NCBI GenBank assembly: GCA_028282725.1
Contig: JANQHF010000008.1
Location: 25,983-89,982, forward strand
DNA length: 64,000 nt
Source: Saprospiraceae bacterium
Lineage (GTDB): Bacteria; Bacteroidota; Bacteroidia; Chitinophagales; Saprospiraceae
Reading direction: 5' to 3'
Below, one piece after another: positions 45,353-53,012 of this stretch. The position numbers were made by a program, and so were the translations under genes. The notes below the pieces were generated by a model. That model was given only the letters and a program-made list of their open reading frames with translations, ran no database searches and was not told where the DNA came from. Position 1 is the first letter of the stretch, and every line of letters starts with the position of its first letter.

Positions 45353-47509
45353 ATGCTATTTCTTCCGGAACGTTATCTGGTCACATCTGCACTACCATAT
45401 GCCAATGGACCCTTGCACATCGGCCACCTTGCGGGAGCATATATAAATGCTGATATCTATGTGAGGTTTCTGCGTTTGATGGGAAAGGATGTAGTATGGG
45501 TTTGCGGAAGCGATGAACATGGTGCAGCAGTGACCATTAAGGCCCTGAAGGAGGGAGTACACCCTCAGTCAATCGTAGACAAGTATCACAAGCTTTTTGA
45601 AGAAGCCTTTCAACGAATAGGGATTGACTTTGATATTTACCACAGGACCTCAGAGCAGATCCATCACGAGACTTCCCAGGAATTTTTTCGGGCCCTTTAT
45701 AACAAAGGGGAATTTGTTGAAAAGGAGACGGAACAGTATTTCGATCTTGAAGCTGGCCAATTCCTGGCTGACCGGTACATCAAAGGGACCTGTCCCAATT
45801 GCAAGTTTGAAGAAGCTTATGGTGACCAATGCGAAAACTGTGGTTCTTCTTTGAGCCCTACAGAATTGATCCATCCACAATCGACTTTATCTGGAAGTAC
45901 CCCGGAACTCCGCAAGACTACTCACTGGTATTTGTCACTTGACAAGTATGAAGAATGGCTGAGGGAGTGGATCACGACAGGGTTTGTTGACGGCAATCAG
46001 GTACATGATCCCGGCGAATGGAAAAACCACGTTCTGGGTCAATGCAAGTCCTGGTTGGATGGAGGTCTTCAGGCAAGGTCTATGACCCGTGATCTGGACT
46101 GGGGGGTAGACGTACCCCAGGAAATACCGGGTGCAGAGGGTAAAAAGATCTACGTGTGGATGGACGCGCCGATTGGATATATATCCGCGACCAAGCAATG
46201 GGCAGCAGATAATGGCAAAGACTGGAAGCCTTATTGGCAGGATGAAAAAACGGCATTGATACATTTTATAGGAAAGGACAACATCGTTTTTCACTGCCTG
46301 ACATTTCCCGCCATATTAAAAGCGCACGGAGACTATATTCTACCGGTCAATGTGCCGGCCAACCAATTTCTGAACCTCGAAGGAAAAAAGATCTCTACCT
46401 CCCGAAATTGGGCGGTTTGGGTCAATGAATATATAGAAGACCTTCCGGGCCGGGAGGATGAGCTTCGGTATCATATGATCAAAAATATGCCGGAGCAAAG
46501 GGATAGTGAATTTACGTGGAAAGGATTCCAGGATAGTGTGAACAATGAGTTGGTCAATAATCTTGCAAATTTTGTCAACCGGGTAATGGTACTCAGCCAT
46601 AAGTACTATGAGGGCATTGTACCTGAGTTTAACCCGGACGAAGTATTCGTGAGCCCCTCAACAGAGGATTATGATGGCTGGCATGAAAGCGAAATGCTAC
46701 AATTACACGATGACATCCAGGAAGTGAATGATTACATCCGAAATTTTGAGTTTAGGGCAGCATTAGCCCAATTGATGAAAATCAGCAGCCAGGGAAACCA
46801 ATTGCTCCAGTTCAATGAGCCCTGGAAAGCAATCAAGGAAGAACCCGAAACAGTTAAGGTGGTCATGAACCTGGCTATTCAGGTGGTCGCAGCTTTAAGT
46901 GTGTCCTTATTTCCGTTTTTACCGTTTACGAGCAGGAAGATCAGAACAATTCTCAACCTGGATGAAATAAAGGGAAGTTCTGAATTAGAAAAAATGCTGG
47001 GCGCATTATCCGAAGGTGAAATGATCATTAAATCTGGTCATTCGATTGATCAACCATCTCATATTTTTACCAGGATTGGTGATGAGGTCATTGAGGCTCA
47101 AGTTGCCAAACTGAGTCGGGGGCAAAAGAAAGATAATACTAAGGCGAAAAAAGAACCTGCAGAAAAAAAGTCCTCAGGTAAGGCTACGATTCAATATGAT
47201 GACTTCGTAAAGATAGATATCAGAGTGGCCACTATTGTACATGCTGAAAAGGTACCGAAGACAGATAAGTTATTAAAACTTGAGCTCGATGTAGCAGGAG
47301 AAACGAGAACCGTCGTTTCCGGGATTGCAGAACACCATGACCCTTCCGAGATCATCGGCAAACAAGTCAGTTTGCTAGTCAACCTTGCTCCACGAAAATT
47401 GAGAGGAATTGAATCCCAGGGAATGATTCTCATGGCTGAAGACGGAAATGGTAAGCTGACTTTTGTGTCACCTGAAGATGAAGTGGAAACGGGCAGCATT
47501 ATCAGTTGA
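45353..47509 (+). CDS. metG: Methionyl-tRNA synthetase
   Basis: A 718-residue synthetase. The class I motif HIGH is present in GPLHIGHLAGAY (residues 21-32), the zinc knuckle is CPNCKFEEAYGDQCENCG (about 146-165), and the KMSKS loop is a KISTS variant in GKKISTSRNWAV. A C-terminal tRNA-binding OB domain (about 610-718, DDFVKIDIRVATIVHAEKV) gives the dimeric long form. A Lys/Glu-rich linker precedes it. Probably co-transcribed with thrS. Confidence 0.97.
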   Translation: MLFLPERYLVTSALPYANGPLHIGHLAGAYINADIYVRFLRLMGKDVVWVCGSDEHGAAVTIKALKEGVHPQSIVDKYHKLFEEAFQRIGIDFDIYHRTSEQIHHETSQEFFRALYNKGEFVEKETEQYFDLEAGQFLADRYIKGTCPNCKFEEAYGDQCENCGSSLSPTELIHPQSTLSGSTPELRKTTHWYLSLDKYEEWLREWITTGFVDGNQVHDPGEWKNHVLGQCKSWLDGGLQARSMTRDLDWGVDVPQEIPGAEGKKIYVWMDAPIGYISATKQWAADNGKDWKPYWQDEKTALIHFIGKDNIVFHCLTFPAILKAHGDYILPVNVPANQFLNLEGKKISTSRNWAVWVNEYIEDLPGREDELRYHMIKNMPEQRDSEFTWKGFQDSVNNELVNNLANFVNRVMVLSHKYYEGIVPEFNPDEVFVSPSTEDYDGWHESEMLQLHDDIQEVNDYIRNFEFRAALAQLMKISSQGNQLLQFNEPWKAIKEEPETVKVVMNLAIQVVAALSVSLFPFLPFTSRKIRTILNLDEIKGSSELEKMLGALSEGEMIIKSGHSIDQPSHIFTRIGDEVIEAQVAKLSRGQKKDNTKAKKEPAEKKSSGKATIQYDDFVKIDIRVATIVHAEKVPKTDKLLKLELDVAGETRTVVSGIAEHHDPSEIIGKQVSLLVNLAPRKLRGIESQGMILMAEDGNGKLTFVSPEDEVETGSIIS

Positions 47510-47604
47510 TTCACCTAAATCAAAATTCTTCGAACAGGACAATGACCTGCAAAAGGAACGGTATCTTTAAGAATGTAGATTTAAGAACATAAAGAATCAG
47601 GATT

Positions 47605-47979
47605 ATGTCAAAAGTCGGATGGTTTGAAATCCCTGTAGGTAATTTAGACCGGGCCAAATCTTTTTATGAAGCCATATTTGATATCCGGATTACCGTCCGG
47701 GATATGGGCCCGTTAAAAATGGGTTGGTTACCAGATAATAATGAAAGTTATGGAGCAAATGGGACCCTGGTCTTTCATGAAGAGTTCTATCGCCCCGATG
47801 CTCAGAAGGGGGTCTTGATCTATTTTATCTGTGCTGATGTCCAGGATATTCTGGACCGGGTAGAAGATGCCGGGGGGACCATTCATACGGAAAAACGTCA
47901 AATCTCACCGGAAGTAGGTTATATGGGCGTATTTATCGATTCCGAAGGAAATCGAATTGCCTTGCATTCCAAATCCTGA
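47605..47979 (+). CDS. VOC-superfamily (glyoxalase-like) protein
   Basis: A 124-residue protein of the vicinal oxygen chelate fold: two beta-alpha-beta-beta-beta modules, KVGWFEIPVGNLDRAKSFYEAIF and VLIYFICADVQDILDRVEDAGGTI, ending MGVFIDSEGNRIALHS. Members act as glyoxalases, dioxygenases or resistance binding proteins. The usual His/Glu metal ligands are only partly placed (an end Glu in DSEGN). The specific role is unclear. TATCTTTA at 47562-47569 is a near -7 box in front. Confidence 0.85.
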   Translation: MSKVGWFEIPVGNLDRAKSFYEAIFDIRITVRDMGPLKMGWLPDNNESYGANGTLVFHEEFYRPDAQKGVLIYFICADVQDILDRVEDAGGTIHTEKRQISPEVGYMGVFIDSEGNRIALHSKS

Positions 47980-48071
47980 GCCCTCACAAGGGTATTTACC
48001 TGATTCCGGATATATTAATATTATTTCTAATATTTGGCTTGATTTTGGATGGTTTAGAAGAAAAACTGACC

Positions 48072-48803
48072 ATGAAAATCTTGATATTCGTCCTTTCCAT
48101 CATTTTAAGTTCGACATTTTTACCAAGTAAAGTACAGGATGATCCGGTAGTCATTCTGATCTCCTCTAACAGTACACCTGATTACATAGGCGAAATGCGG
48201 GATTATTTGAGCCTGTATGGATTTGTCCTGAATGTAGAAAAGGAAAAATGGGCCAAATACGATCAACTCGAGGAATTTGCATTCACATTGACCAATACTA
48301 AGAGCAAAACCCAAATGTCTTTTCACCACAAATTCAATGCTTTGAATCGAAACCAGATCCTCATGATTTATCCTACAGAGGAGAAGAGATACAAAAGTCT
48401 TGTCACAGGCCTTGACTATCTTAAATCTGAATTATTAAAGGTGGTGATCAATAGGGATATAAGACGTATGAAGCCCATCCTGCACCGGTCTTATGCAAAA
48501 TCCGGATCTCCGTACCGGGAATCCATCGTATTGTCAGATTTGTCTGAATTGCTGGATGAAATGGAACCAACTATCGAATTGCTAAAAAAGATCAAAATCG
48601 ATCAGGTCACGAGAAGAACATTATCGGGATATGCATATACATACAATGGAGAATACCTCGAAGATCCGGCTGGAATCCAATTAGATGATATGACATCCGA
48701 TGTCCTGATCGAAGACCTGGAAAACGACAGCAAGATCATCAACATCTGGTCCGAGCTACCATTGAACCGACTGATATCCGGTTCTACAGCATCTGACCAA
48801 TAA
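48072..48803 (+). CDS. Unrecognised secreted protein
   Basis: A 243-residue protein I do not recognise. ATG 48072 opens a good signal peptide (MKILIFVLSIILSSTFLPSK); the frame reaches back to 48039 without gain. The mature part is alpha/beta-mixed: an early strand VVILISSNSTPDYIGEMRDYLSLYGF, then charged helices and a C-terminal acidic stretch DDMTSDVLIEDLENDSKI. The absence of Cys suggests no disulfides. It stands between a VOC gene and a strong terminator. Confidence 0.6.
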   Translation: MKILIFVLSIILSSTFLPSKVQDDPVVILISSNSTPDYIGEMRDYLSLYGFVLNVEKEKWAKYDQLEEFAFTLTNTKSKTQMSFHHKFNALNRNQILMIYPTEEKRYKSLVTGLDYLKSELLKVVINRDIRRMKPILHRSYAKSGSPYRESIVLSDLSELLDEMEPTIELLKKIKIDQVTRRTLSGYAYTYNGEYLEDPAGIQLDDMTSDVLIEDLENDSKIINIWSELPLNRLISGSTASDQ

Positions 48804-48828
48804 AAGTTTTAGTGCCCAAAAGCTGATC

Positions 48829-48861
48829 GGTGCAGGGTTGAATTATACTCTGCACCTTTTT
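48829..48861 (+). terminator. Rho-independent terminator after the secreted protein gene
   Basis: GGTGCAG pairs with CTGCACC around a 14-base loop (further G-T and A-T pairs tighten it), followed by TTTTT. The stem begins 25 bases after the stop codon at 48803. Confidence 0.82.
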
Positions 48862-49104
48862 AATTTACGGCTGTCCAGTTCTATTTGACGTCACAGAATA
48901 TTGCCTTGTCAAGGGACCGCTCAAGCGTCAAAATGCTCGATTCTACAGCGCTTTCATGCATCTATTCAAGATTCTGCACAGAATTTTTTGTTCCTGAGTA
49001 TCACATCAAAGAATAAAATTTTGAATACTGTACAATAAATCGGACTTGACTTACGATTTATTTTGAGTTTAATTTGCAAATCAATTATAAAGAAATACGA
49101 CAAA

Positions 49105-49209
49105 ATGTCAAAAAAGAATGAATATCAAACAACGACAACAGGTGTGTTGACCGTGATTCATTCTATTGTAATAGATGAATTGTCGACCCACCTGCGATTT
49201 TCCAACTAA
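49105..49209 (+). CDS. Possible 34-codon ORF in the intergenic stretch
   Basis: ATG 49105 to TAA 49209 would encode a 34-residue peptide starting MSKKNEYQTTTTGV and ending HLRFSN, without signal or membrane segment. A weak promoter, TTG at 49046 and TTAATTTG at 49069, lies upstream. Most of the frame lies inside the long hairpin described separately, so the ORF may be a by-product of that structure. Included because its A-rich upstream region and position before the Pycsar-like gene are at least suggestive. Confidence 0.25.
   Translation: MSKKNEYQTTTTGVLTVIHSIVIDELSTHLRFSN
49139..49194. repeat. Long imperfect hairpin in intergenic DNA
   Basis: A 56-base near-palindrome: CAGGTG/CACCTG at the base, GTTGAC/GTCGAC next (one mismatch and one G-T pair), then ATTCAT-CTATT pairing with AATAG-ATGAAT around a four-base loop, with one bulged T and a small internal loop of CGTG against T. 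Total about 22 pairs. The stem is far longer than a terminator and has no T-run directly after it. It could be a small structured RNA, a remnant of a MITE or REP-type unit, or a protein site. The rest of 48862-49284 shows no gene, except a weak CTGAG/CTCAG hairpin near 49243-49260. Confidence 0.6.
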
Positions 49210-49284
49210 TCCGTATTAAATAATTGTTTTTTAAGATGCTGAGCAGGATTCTGTCTCAGGGTCTGACTTTAATTTAACAATACT

Positions 49285-49845
49285 ATGGAAGAAAAGAAGA
49301 AGAGGAAATTTTCCAAGGACACACTCAATATCATTCGGACAACGATGAGGAATAGCATCGAGCTGACTCATATTGCTGATAATAAAGCCAATGTGTTATT
49401 AAGTTTAAATGCATTGATGATCACCTTTCTTATTCCCCTGACGATACCCAATTTCGATTTTGTGATCGGCTATAACCTCACGATGCCATTACTGTTGCTT
49501 GTGGCCACATGCCTGGTCACAATTTACATTACGGCACTTGTGCTTAAACCAAGCCGGATATCACAAAATCACAAGGCCTTAAAGAAAGGTAACCTCGTCA
49601 GTCCGTTTTTCTTTGGGAATATTTATAAAATGAACAAAGAAGAATTTGGGGAATTCATTCATGGAGCTGTTTCAAAAAAAGAATTGGTATCCATGCACTT
49701 GACGGAGGATTTGCATTTTATTGGAAGCCGACTCGGGAAAAAAATGATCTTGATTCGACTTGCGTTCAGCATATTCCTGTTCGGACTTTTTGTCTCAATA
49801 ACGAGTGCAATCCTGATGATCAGTTTTACGAACAACTGGGTATAA
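49285..49845 (+). CDS. Pycsar-effector-like (DUF5706/PycTM-type) membrane protein
   Basis: A 186-residue protein with three to four membrane helices. The start IELTHIADNKANVLLSLNALMITFLIPL is the signature of DUF5706, the transmembrane effector type (PycTM) of Pycsar antiphage systems, in which a cyclic pyrimidine nucleotide triggers membrane damage. Helices: about 40-60, 66-88 and 155-178. Classical Pycsar operons pair the effector with an adjacent pyrimidine cyclase; none lies here. The only class III cyclase in the window is 36 kb away. It may be a solitary relative with a housekeeping role. It converges on moaA with a four-base gap. Confidence 0.75.
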   Translation: MEEKKKRKFSKDTLNIIRTTMRNSIELTHIADNKANVLLSLNALMITFLIPLTIPNFDFVIGYNLTMPLLLLVATCLVTIYITALVLKPSRISQNHKALKKGNLVSPFFFGNIYKMNKEEFGEFIHGAVSKKELVSMHLTEDLHFIGSRLGKKMILIRLAFSIFLFGLFVSITSAILMISFTNNWV

Positions 49846-49849
49846 ATGG

Positions 49850-50836
49850 TTATCCGCCGATTGTGGCCATGGATTCATTGATGAATTGAGAGGCTCGAAG
49901 TAGCTCGGCCTCTTTTCCGTCTTTTGCCCTGGAGCCTAAAGCTGAAAGAAGTGCAGTAGCGAGATCGTCATTGGAGGCACCATTACGGATGAGATCTTTG
50001 ATGTTGAACACCCCGCCATCATACAGACAGGTTTTTAAGACACCTGTTGGTGTGAGGCGGATCCGGTTACACGTTCCGCAAAAAAGCCTGCTGTAAGATG
50101 CAATGATGCCAAAAGAGCCTTCATATCCCGGAATTTTATAATTCACGGATGTGCTATTCGGAGCATTGTCGATGGGGTAGAGGGCAGGATGTTTTTCCCG
50201 GATGGTCTCAAGTATCTTGAGGTGGTTCCAGAGGGTCATCTCCGAATGTTTACCGATACCATTGAAAGGCATTTCTTCGAGAAAGCGCACGCTGACCGGT
50301 AAGTGCTTTGTGAGTTCAAGCATTGGAAAGATATCTTCCACGTTCTGATCGTTCATCACAACCATATTGATCTTAGTGGGAATATCATGTTCGATCAGCA
50401 AAGTCAAACTTTCCATGACCTTTTCGTGATCATCTCGTCGGGTGATTTTTTTAAATCGTTCAGGGTCCTGACTGTCCAAACTTAGATTTACGGATCTGAC
50501 ACCCATTGAATGAAATGATGGAATAATGTCCCTGATCAAGGTTCCATTCGTGGTCAGATGAATGGATTGTACTCCTTTAATCTCATTGATCCGCCGAATA
50601 CAATCCACGAGACCTTTACGCAAGAATGGCTCCCCCCCGGTTATGCGGATCTTATGGATGCCCATTTGAGCGAAAAGAGTGATCACCCGTTCAATTTCTT
50701 CATAAGTCAGCAAATCTGACCGAGGGACATAGTCGATGCCTTCCTCCGGCATACAATACTGACATCGAAGATTACATCGATCCGTTACAGCGAGGCGCAA
50801 ATAGTTAATGATCCGACCGTGATTGTCGTAAAGCAT
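49850..50836 (-). CDS. moaA: GTP 3',8-cyclase MoaA
   Basis: A 328-residue radical-SAM enzyme that starts molybdopterin synthesis by rearranging GTP. The N-terminal cluster motif is CNLRCQYC (CxxxCxxC), SAM/GTP site ITGGEPFLR follows, and the C-terminal second cluster is CGTCNRIRLTPTGVLKTC. The last residues are Gly-Gly, needed for activity. ATG 50836 gives the family length; the frame runs back to 51031 over moaD without homology. Divergent from moaD-moaE across a 75-base promoter region. Confidence 0.96.
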   Translation of the reverse strand: MLYDNHGRIINYLRLAVTDRCNLRCQYCMPEEGIDYVPRSDLLTYEEIERVITLFAQMGIHKIRITGGEPFLRKGLVDCIRRINEIKGVQSIHLTTNGTLIRDIIPSFHSMGVRSVNLSLDSQDPERFKKITRRDDHEKVMESLTLLIEHDIPTKINMVVMNDQNVEDIFPMLELTKHLPVSVRFLEEMPFNGIGKHSEMTLWNHLKILETIREKHPALYPIDNAPNSTSVNYKIPGYEGSFGIIASYSRLFCGTCNRIRLTPTGVLKTCLYDGGVFNIKDLIRNGASNDDLATALLSALGSRAKDGKEAELLRASQFINESMATIGG

Positions 50837-50898
50837 ATACTTAGATCCAAATGAAGTATGAAGATATATTTTATCTGAATATGAGACCTGTAGATTCT

Positions 50899-50906
50899 TA
50901 TATTTG
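50899..50906 (+). promoter_or_regulatory. Promoter -7 box for moaD, very close to the start codon
   Basis: TATATTTG is a full -7 match only five bases before ATG 50912. If used, transcription would begin almost at the ATG, giving a leaderless moaD mRNA. No TTG at -33 is evident, so chance remains possible. No molybdenum-cofactor riboswitch is seen. Confidence 0.4.
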
Positions 50907-50911
50907 AATTC

Positions 50912-51154
50912 ATGAAAGTCAAAATAAAAGCATTCGGTATTGCCAAAGATATATTGGGTGGTCCGTCTGGTGAGTTGGAAATTAAACCGGAGGCCAGGGT
51001 GGTTGATGTAAAAGAAATACTGACACATCATTTTCCTGAGTTTGAAGCCTTGAAGAAATTTTCCATTGCAGTAAATCAGCAGTATCGGGATGACGATTTC
51101 CTGATTAATGAAGGAGATGAATTGGTAATCATACCCCCGGTCAGCGGGGGATAG
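50912..51154 (+). CDS. moaD: Molybdopterin synthase sulfur carrier subunit MoaD
   Basis: An 80-residue ubiquitin-like protein. It opens MKVKIKAFGIAKDILG, has NEGDELVIIPPVSGG at the end, and the terminal Gly-Gly carries the thiocarboxylate that MoaE uses to insert dithiolene sulfur into molybdopterin. Partner MoaE follows after 76 bases. Confidence 0.93.
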   Translation: MKVKIKAFGIAKDILGGPSGELEIKPEARVVDVKEILTHHFPEFEALKKFSIAVNQQYRDDDFLINEGDELVIIPPVSGG

Positions 51155-51230
51155 AATTGTTTTCCGGGGATAAAGAGTGAGTCCTTGTCAGAACCCTAGA
51201 TGTAAGACGATTGAGACGCTAAAGAATTTT

Positions 51231-51656
51231 ATGAGCGAAACCATCGATATTCAAATACTTGAAAAGCCTTTGATACTCGAGAAATGTTATGAGTTTGTAC
51301 AACATCATGCAGCAGGTGGCAATGCCATTTTTGTAGGGACGGTACGCAATCAAACTCAGGGAAAAGAAGTGCTCAGGTTGGAATTTGAATCCTATATTCC
51401 AATGGCAATAAAGGAAATGCAAAAAATTGCTGATCAAATCTTAGGACGGTGGTCAGCGCTGAAAGTAAGCTTTCATCACCGCATTGGAATCCTGGAACTA
51501 GGTGAAGTAGCAGTGATCATAGCAGTGAGTTGCCCTCATCGCAAAGCGGCTTTTGAAGCTTGTGAATTTGGCATTGATACCTTGAAAGAGACGGTACCTA
51601 TTTGGAAGAAAGAAGTCTTTGAGGATGGTGAAATCTGGGTTGCGGCGCATCCATGA
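51231..51656 (+). CDS. moaE: Molybdopterin synthase catalytic subunit MoaE
   Basis: A 141-residue protein that builds the dithiolene of molybdopterin with MoaD. Family motifs: GNAIFVGTVRNQTQGKEVLRLEFESYIPMA (the conserved VGxVRN strand and Glu-rich pocket), HHRIGILELGEVAVIIAVSCPHRKAAFEACEFGIDTLKETVPIWKKE with the catalytic Lys. ATG 51231 chosen; a GTG at 51177 would add 18 unlikely residues. Followed by a GT-rich run (51660-51690) with no visible function. Confidence 0.94.
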   Translation: MSETIDIQILEKPLILEKCYEFVQHHAAGGNAIFVGTVRNQTQGKEVLRLEFESYIPMAIKEMQKIADQILGRWSALKVSFHHRIGILELGEVAVIIAVSCPHRKAAFEACEFGIDTLKETVPIWKKEVFEDGEIWVAAHP

Positions 51657-51730
51657 TCGGGTGTGGGTGTGCGTTTGAGTGTGAGTGATGAATTGGGCTT
51701 TTGAGCTCTCATAAAAATCCTTGACAGGAA

Positions 51731-51937
51731 TTACCTAACTGCATGTAGAAAACCGACATGTACGAAAGGAATGGGGGTTGGGTCTTTTGCATTGACTAGT
51801 TGAAATTGAAGAGATACATCCAAATCGTCCCGACTAAAACCATAGCCGGGAATCAGAAGAAAAATGAGAAAGGGGACGAGGTATCCTCCCTCGAAATGAA
51901 GTCGCGAGCTTAAAAGAAAATACAATTTACTTTTCAT
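51731..51937 (-). pseudogene. Short secreted-protein fragment (possible remnant)
   Basis: 68 codons: a hydrophobic signal-like start (YLVPFLIFLLIPGYGFS) and then DVSLQFQLVNAKDPTPIPFVHVGF, which resembles the beginning of a carboxypeptidase-regulatory-like domain of SusC-type or adhesin proteins, cut off by a stop. It overlaps the end of the GH16 gene by 11 bases. It may be the remnant of a longer gene, or a chance frame. Confidence 0.25.
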
Positions 51938-52850
51938 GGACCTTAACCCAATCCACTACCAACCAGGCTTCATCCGGAATTTGACTTACATCAAGATTGT
52001 CAAAAAACCAACCACCGATGGCAAGATTCAGGGTCAATCGATGCTTTTTCCTGAAAAATGAGGGAACAAAAGTATAAGTTTCCGCATCGTAAGTCTTGAC
52101 TATTTCTCCATCAAACCAAATCTCAAAAGTATCTGCAGACCATACCAATTCATAGAGATGAAAGCAATCGGAAAGTTTTTCATCATGGGTGTAATGAAAG
52201 TCGTTGAAAATGGGATCGGTCTGCAATTCATTTATGTTTTCTCCGTAATGAAAATTGGATTGAAATTCGAATGGAGTGTCACCACGAGCCTCCAGGATGT
52301 CAATTTCTCCTTTCGTCGGCCAGGGGTCATTATACGACCACCATGCCGGCCACAGACCATGCCCTTCCACGAGCCTGAGCCGTGCTGAGAATCGTACGCT
52401 TCCTTTCCCTTCACCCAGATCCGGGCCAAATTCGGTGTTGGATTCAATTCTCGCGGAAGCAAAATCAAATGCACGCGGAGTTTCATCAAAAGGATTGTTT
52501 CTTCCGGTCACCTGGATGCGTTCTGCTCTTATATATAACAGGTCATTTTCAATGAAGGAGTGGTCCTCCTGGTAGTGTTGCAATTCCTGATTAAATCCAC
52601 CCCCTCGCCAATGGCTCCATTGTGAAAAATCACTTTCAAAGCTCTCAACAAATATTTGGCTCCATCCATCAAACAAAGTGTCTGGTGCAACGAAACCACA
52701 ATCCTCTACATCAGGTACCATCACCATAGGAGTGGGTTCGGGTGTAGGTTCTGGCGTGGGTGTTGGTTGAGGAACCTGTGCAGGCTCCGGATCTGACGTT
52801 GTGCTACATGAGATCAGCAACAGGAAAATGAATAATAAAATCTTTTTCAT
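51927..52850 (-). CDS. GH16 family beta-glucanase lipoprotein
   Basis: A 307-residue surface lipoprotein. Signal and lipobox: KKILLFIFLLLISC, lipidated Cys near residue 16. A linker of repeated Pro-Thr-Glu (PQPTPTPEPTPEPTP) separates it from the GH16 domain (about residues 55-305). The catalytic motif is GEIDILEA (ExDxxE), and WPAWWSYNDPWP and SNFHYGEN line the groove. Members cut beta-1,3- or 1,3-1,4-glucans, agar or carrageenan; the specificity cannot be read. Start ATG 52850; ATG 52856 is equally possible. Confidence 0.9.
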   Translation of the reverse strand: MKKILLFIFLLLISCSTTSDPEPAQVPQPTPTPEPTPEPTPMVMVPDVEDCGFVAPDTLFDGWSQIFVESFESDFSQWSHWRGGGFNQELQHYQEDHSFIENDLLYIRAERIQVTGRNNPFDETPRAFDFASARIESNTEFGPDLGEGKGSVRFSARLRLVEGHGLWPAWWSYNDPWPTKGEIDILEARGDTPFEFQSNFHYGENINELQTDPIFNDFHYTHDEKLSDCFHLYELVWSADTFEIWFDGEIVKTYDAETYTFVPSFFRKKHRLTLNLAIGGWFFDNLDVSQIPDEAWLVVDWVKVHEK

Positions 52851-52945
52851 GACCATGCGAAGATAGGAATGAAGGGACACATTCTCAATGACATGCTCAA
52901 GGTTAAAAGTATTGTCAGATTTAAATGTCGATCCTACATAGAACT

Positions 52946-52998
52946 CATCACCCAACCTGGAAGTTTAACCCATCACCCAACCTGGAAGTTGGGTGATG
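52946..52998. repeat. Tandem 20-base direct repeat ending in a perfect hairpin
   Basis: CATCACCCAACCTGGAAGTT occurs at 52946-52965 and again at 52971-52990, a 25-base period. The second copy with following bases forms CATCACCCAAC - CTGGAA - GTTGGGTGATG, an 11-pair perfect hairpin. It lies between the GH16 gene and the stop of the M56 sensor, both leftward. It lacks a T-run, so it is not a standard terminator; it could be a repeat unit or an mRNA end-protecting stem. Confidence 0.6.
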
Positions 52999-53012
52999 GA
53001 GCACTCCTGGCC

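Noticed and set aside
12689..49845. A split Pycsar system made of the cyclase and the DUF5706 protein
   Set aside because: The genes are 36 kb apart with unrelated neighbours, and the cyclase is membrane-bound with an adenine-type Lys. No positional or sequence evidence connects them.
50837..50911. Molybdenum-cofactor riboswitch between moaA and moaD
   Set aside because: The space is only 75 bases and divergent, too short for that riboswitch, and no matching stems are seen.
51660..51690. GT-rich run after moaE as a microsatellite
   Set aside because: The GTGTG units are irregular and brief, without a constant period.
52971..52998. Rho-independent terminator of the M56 operon
   Set aside because: The hairpin is strong, but neither strand has a T-run after it, so it is listed as a repeat instead.
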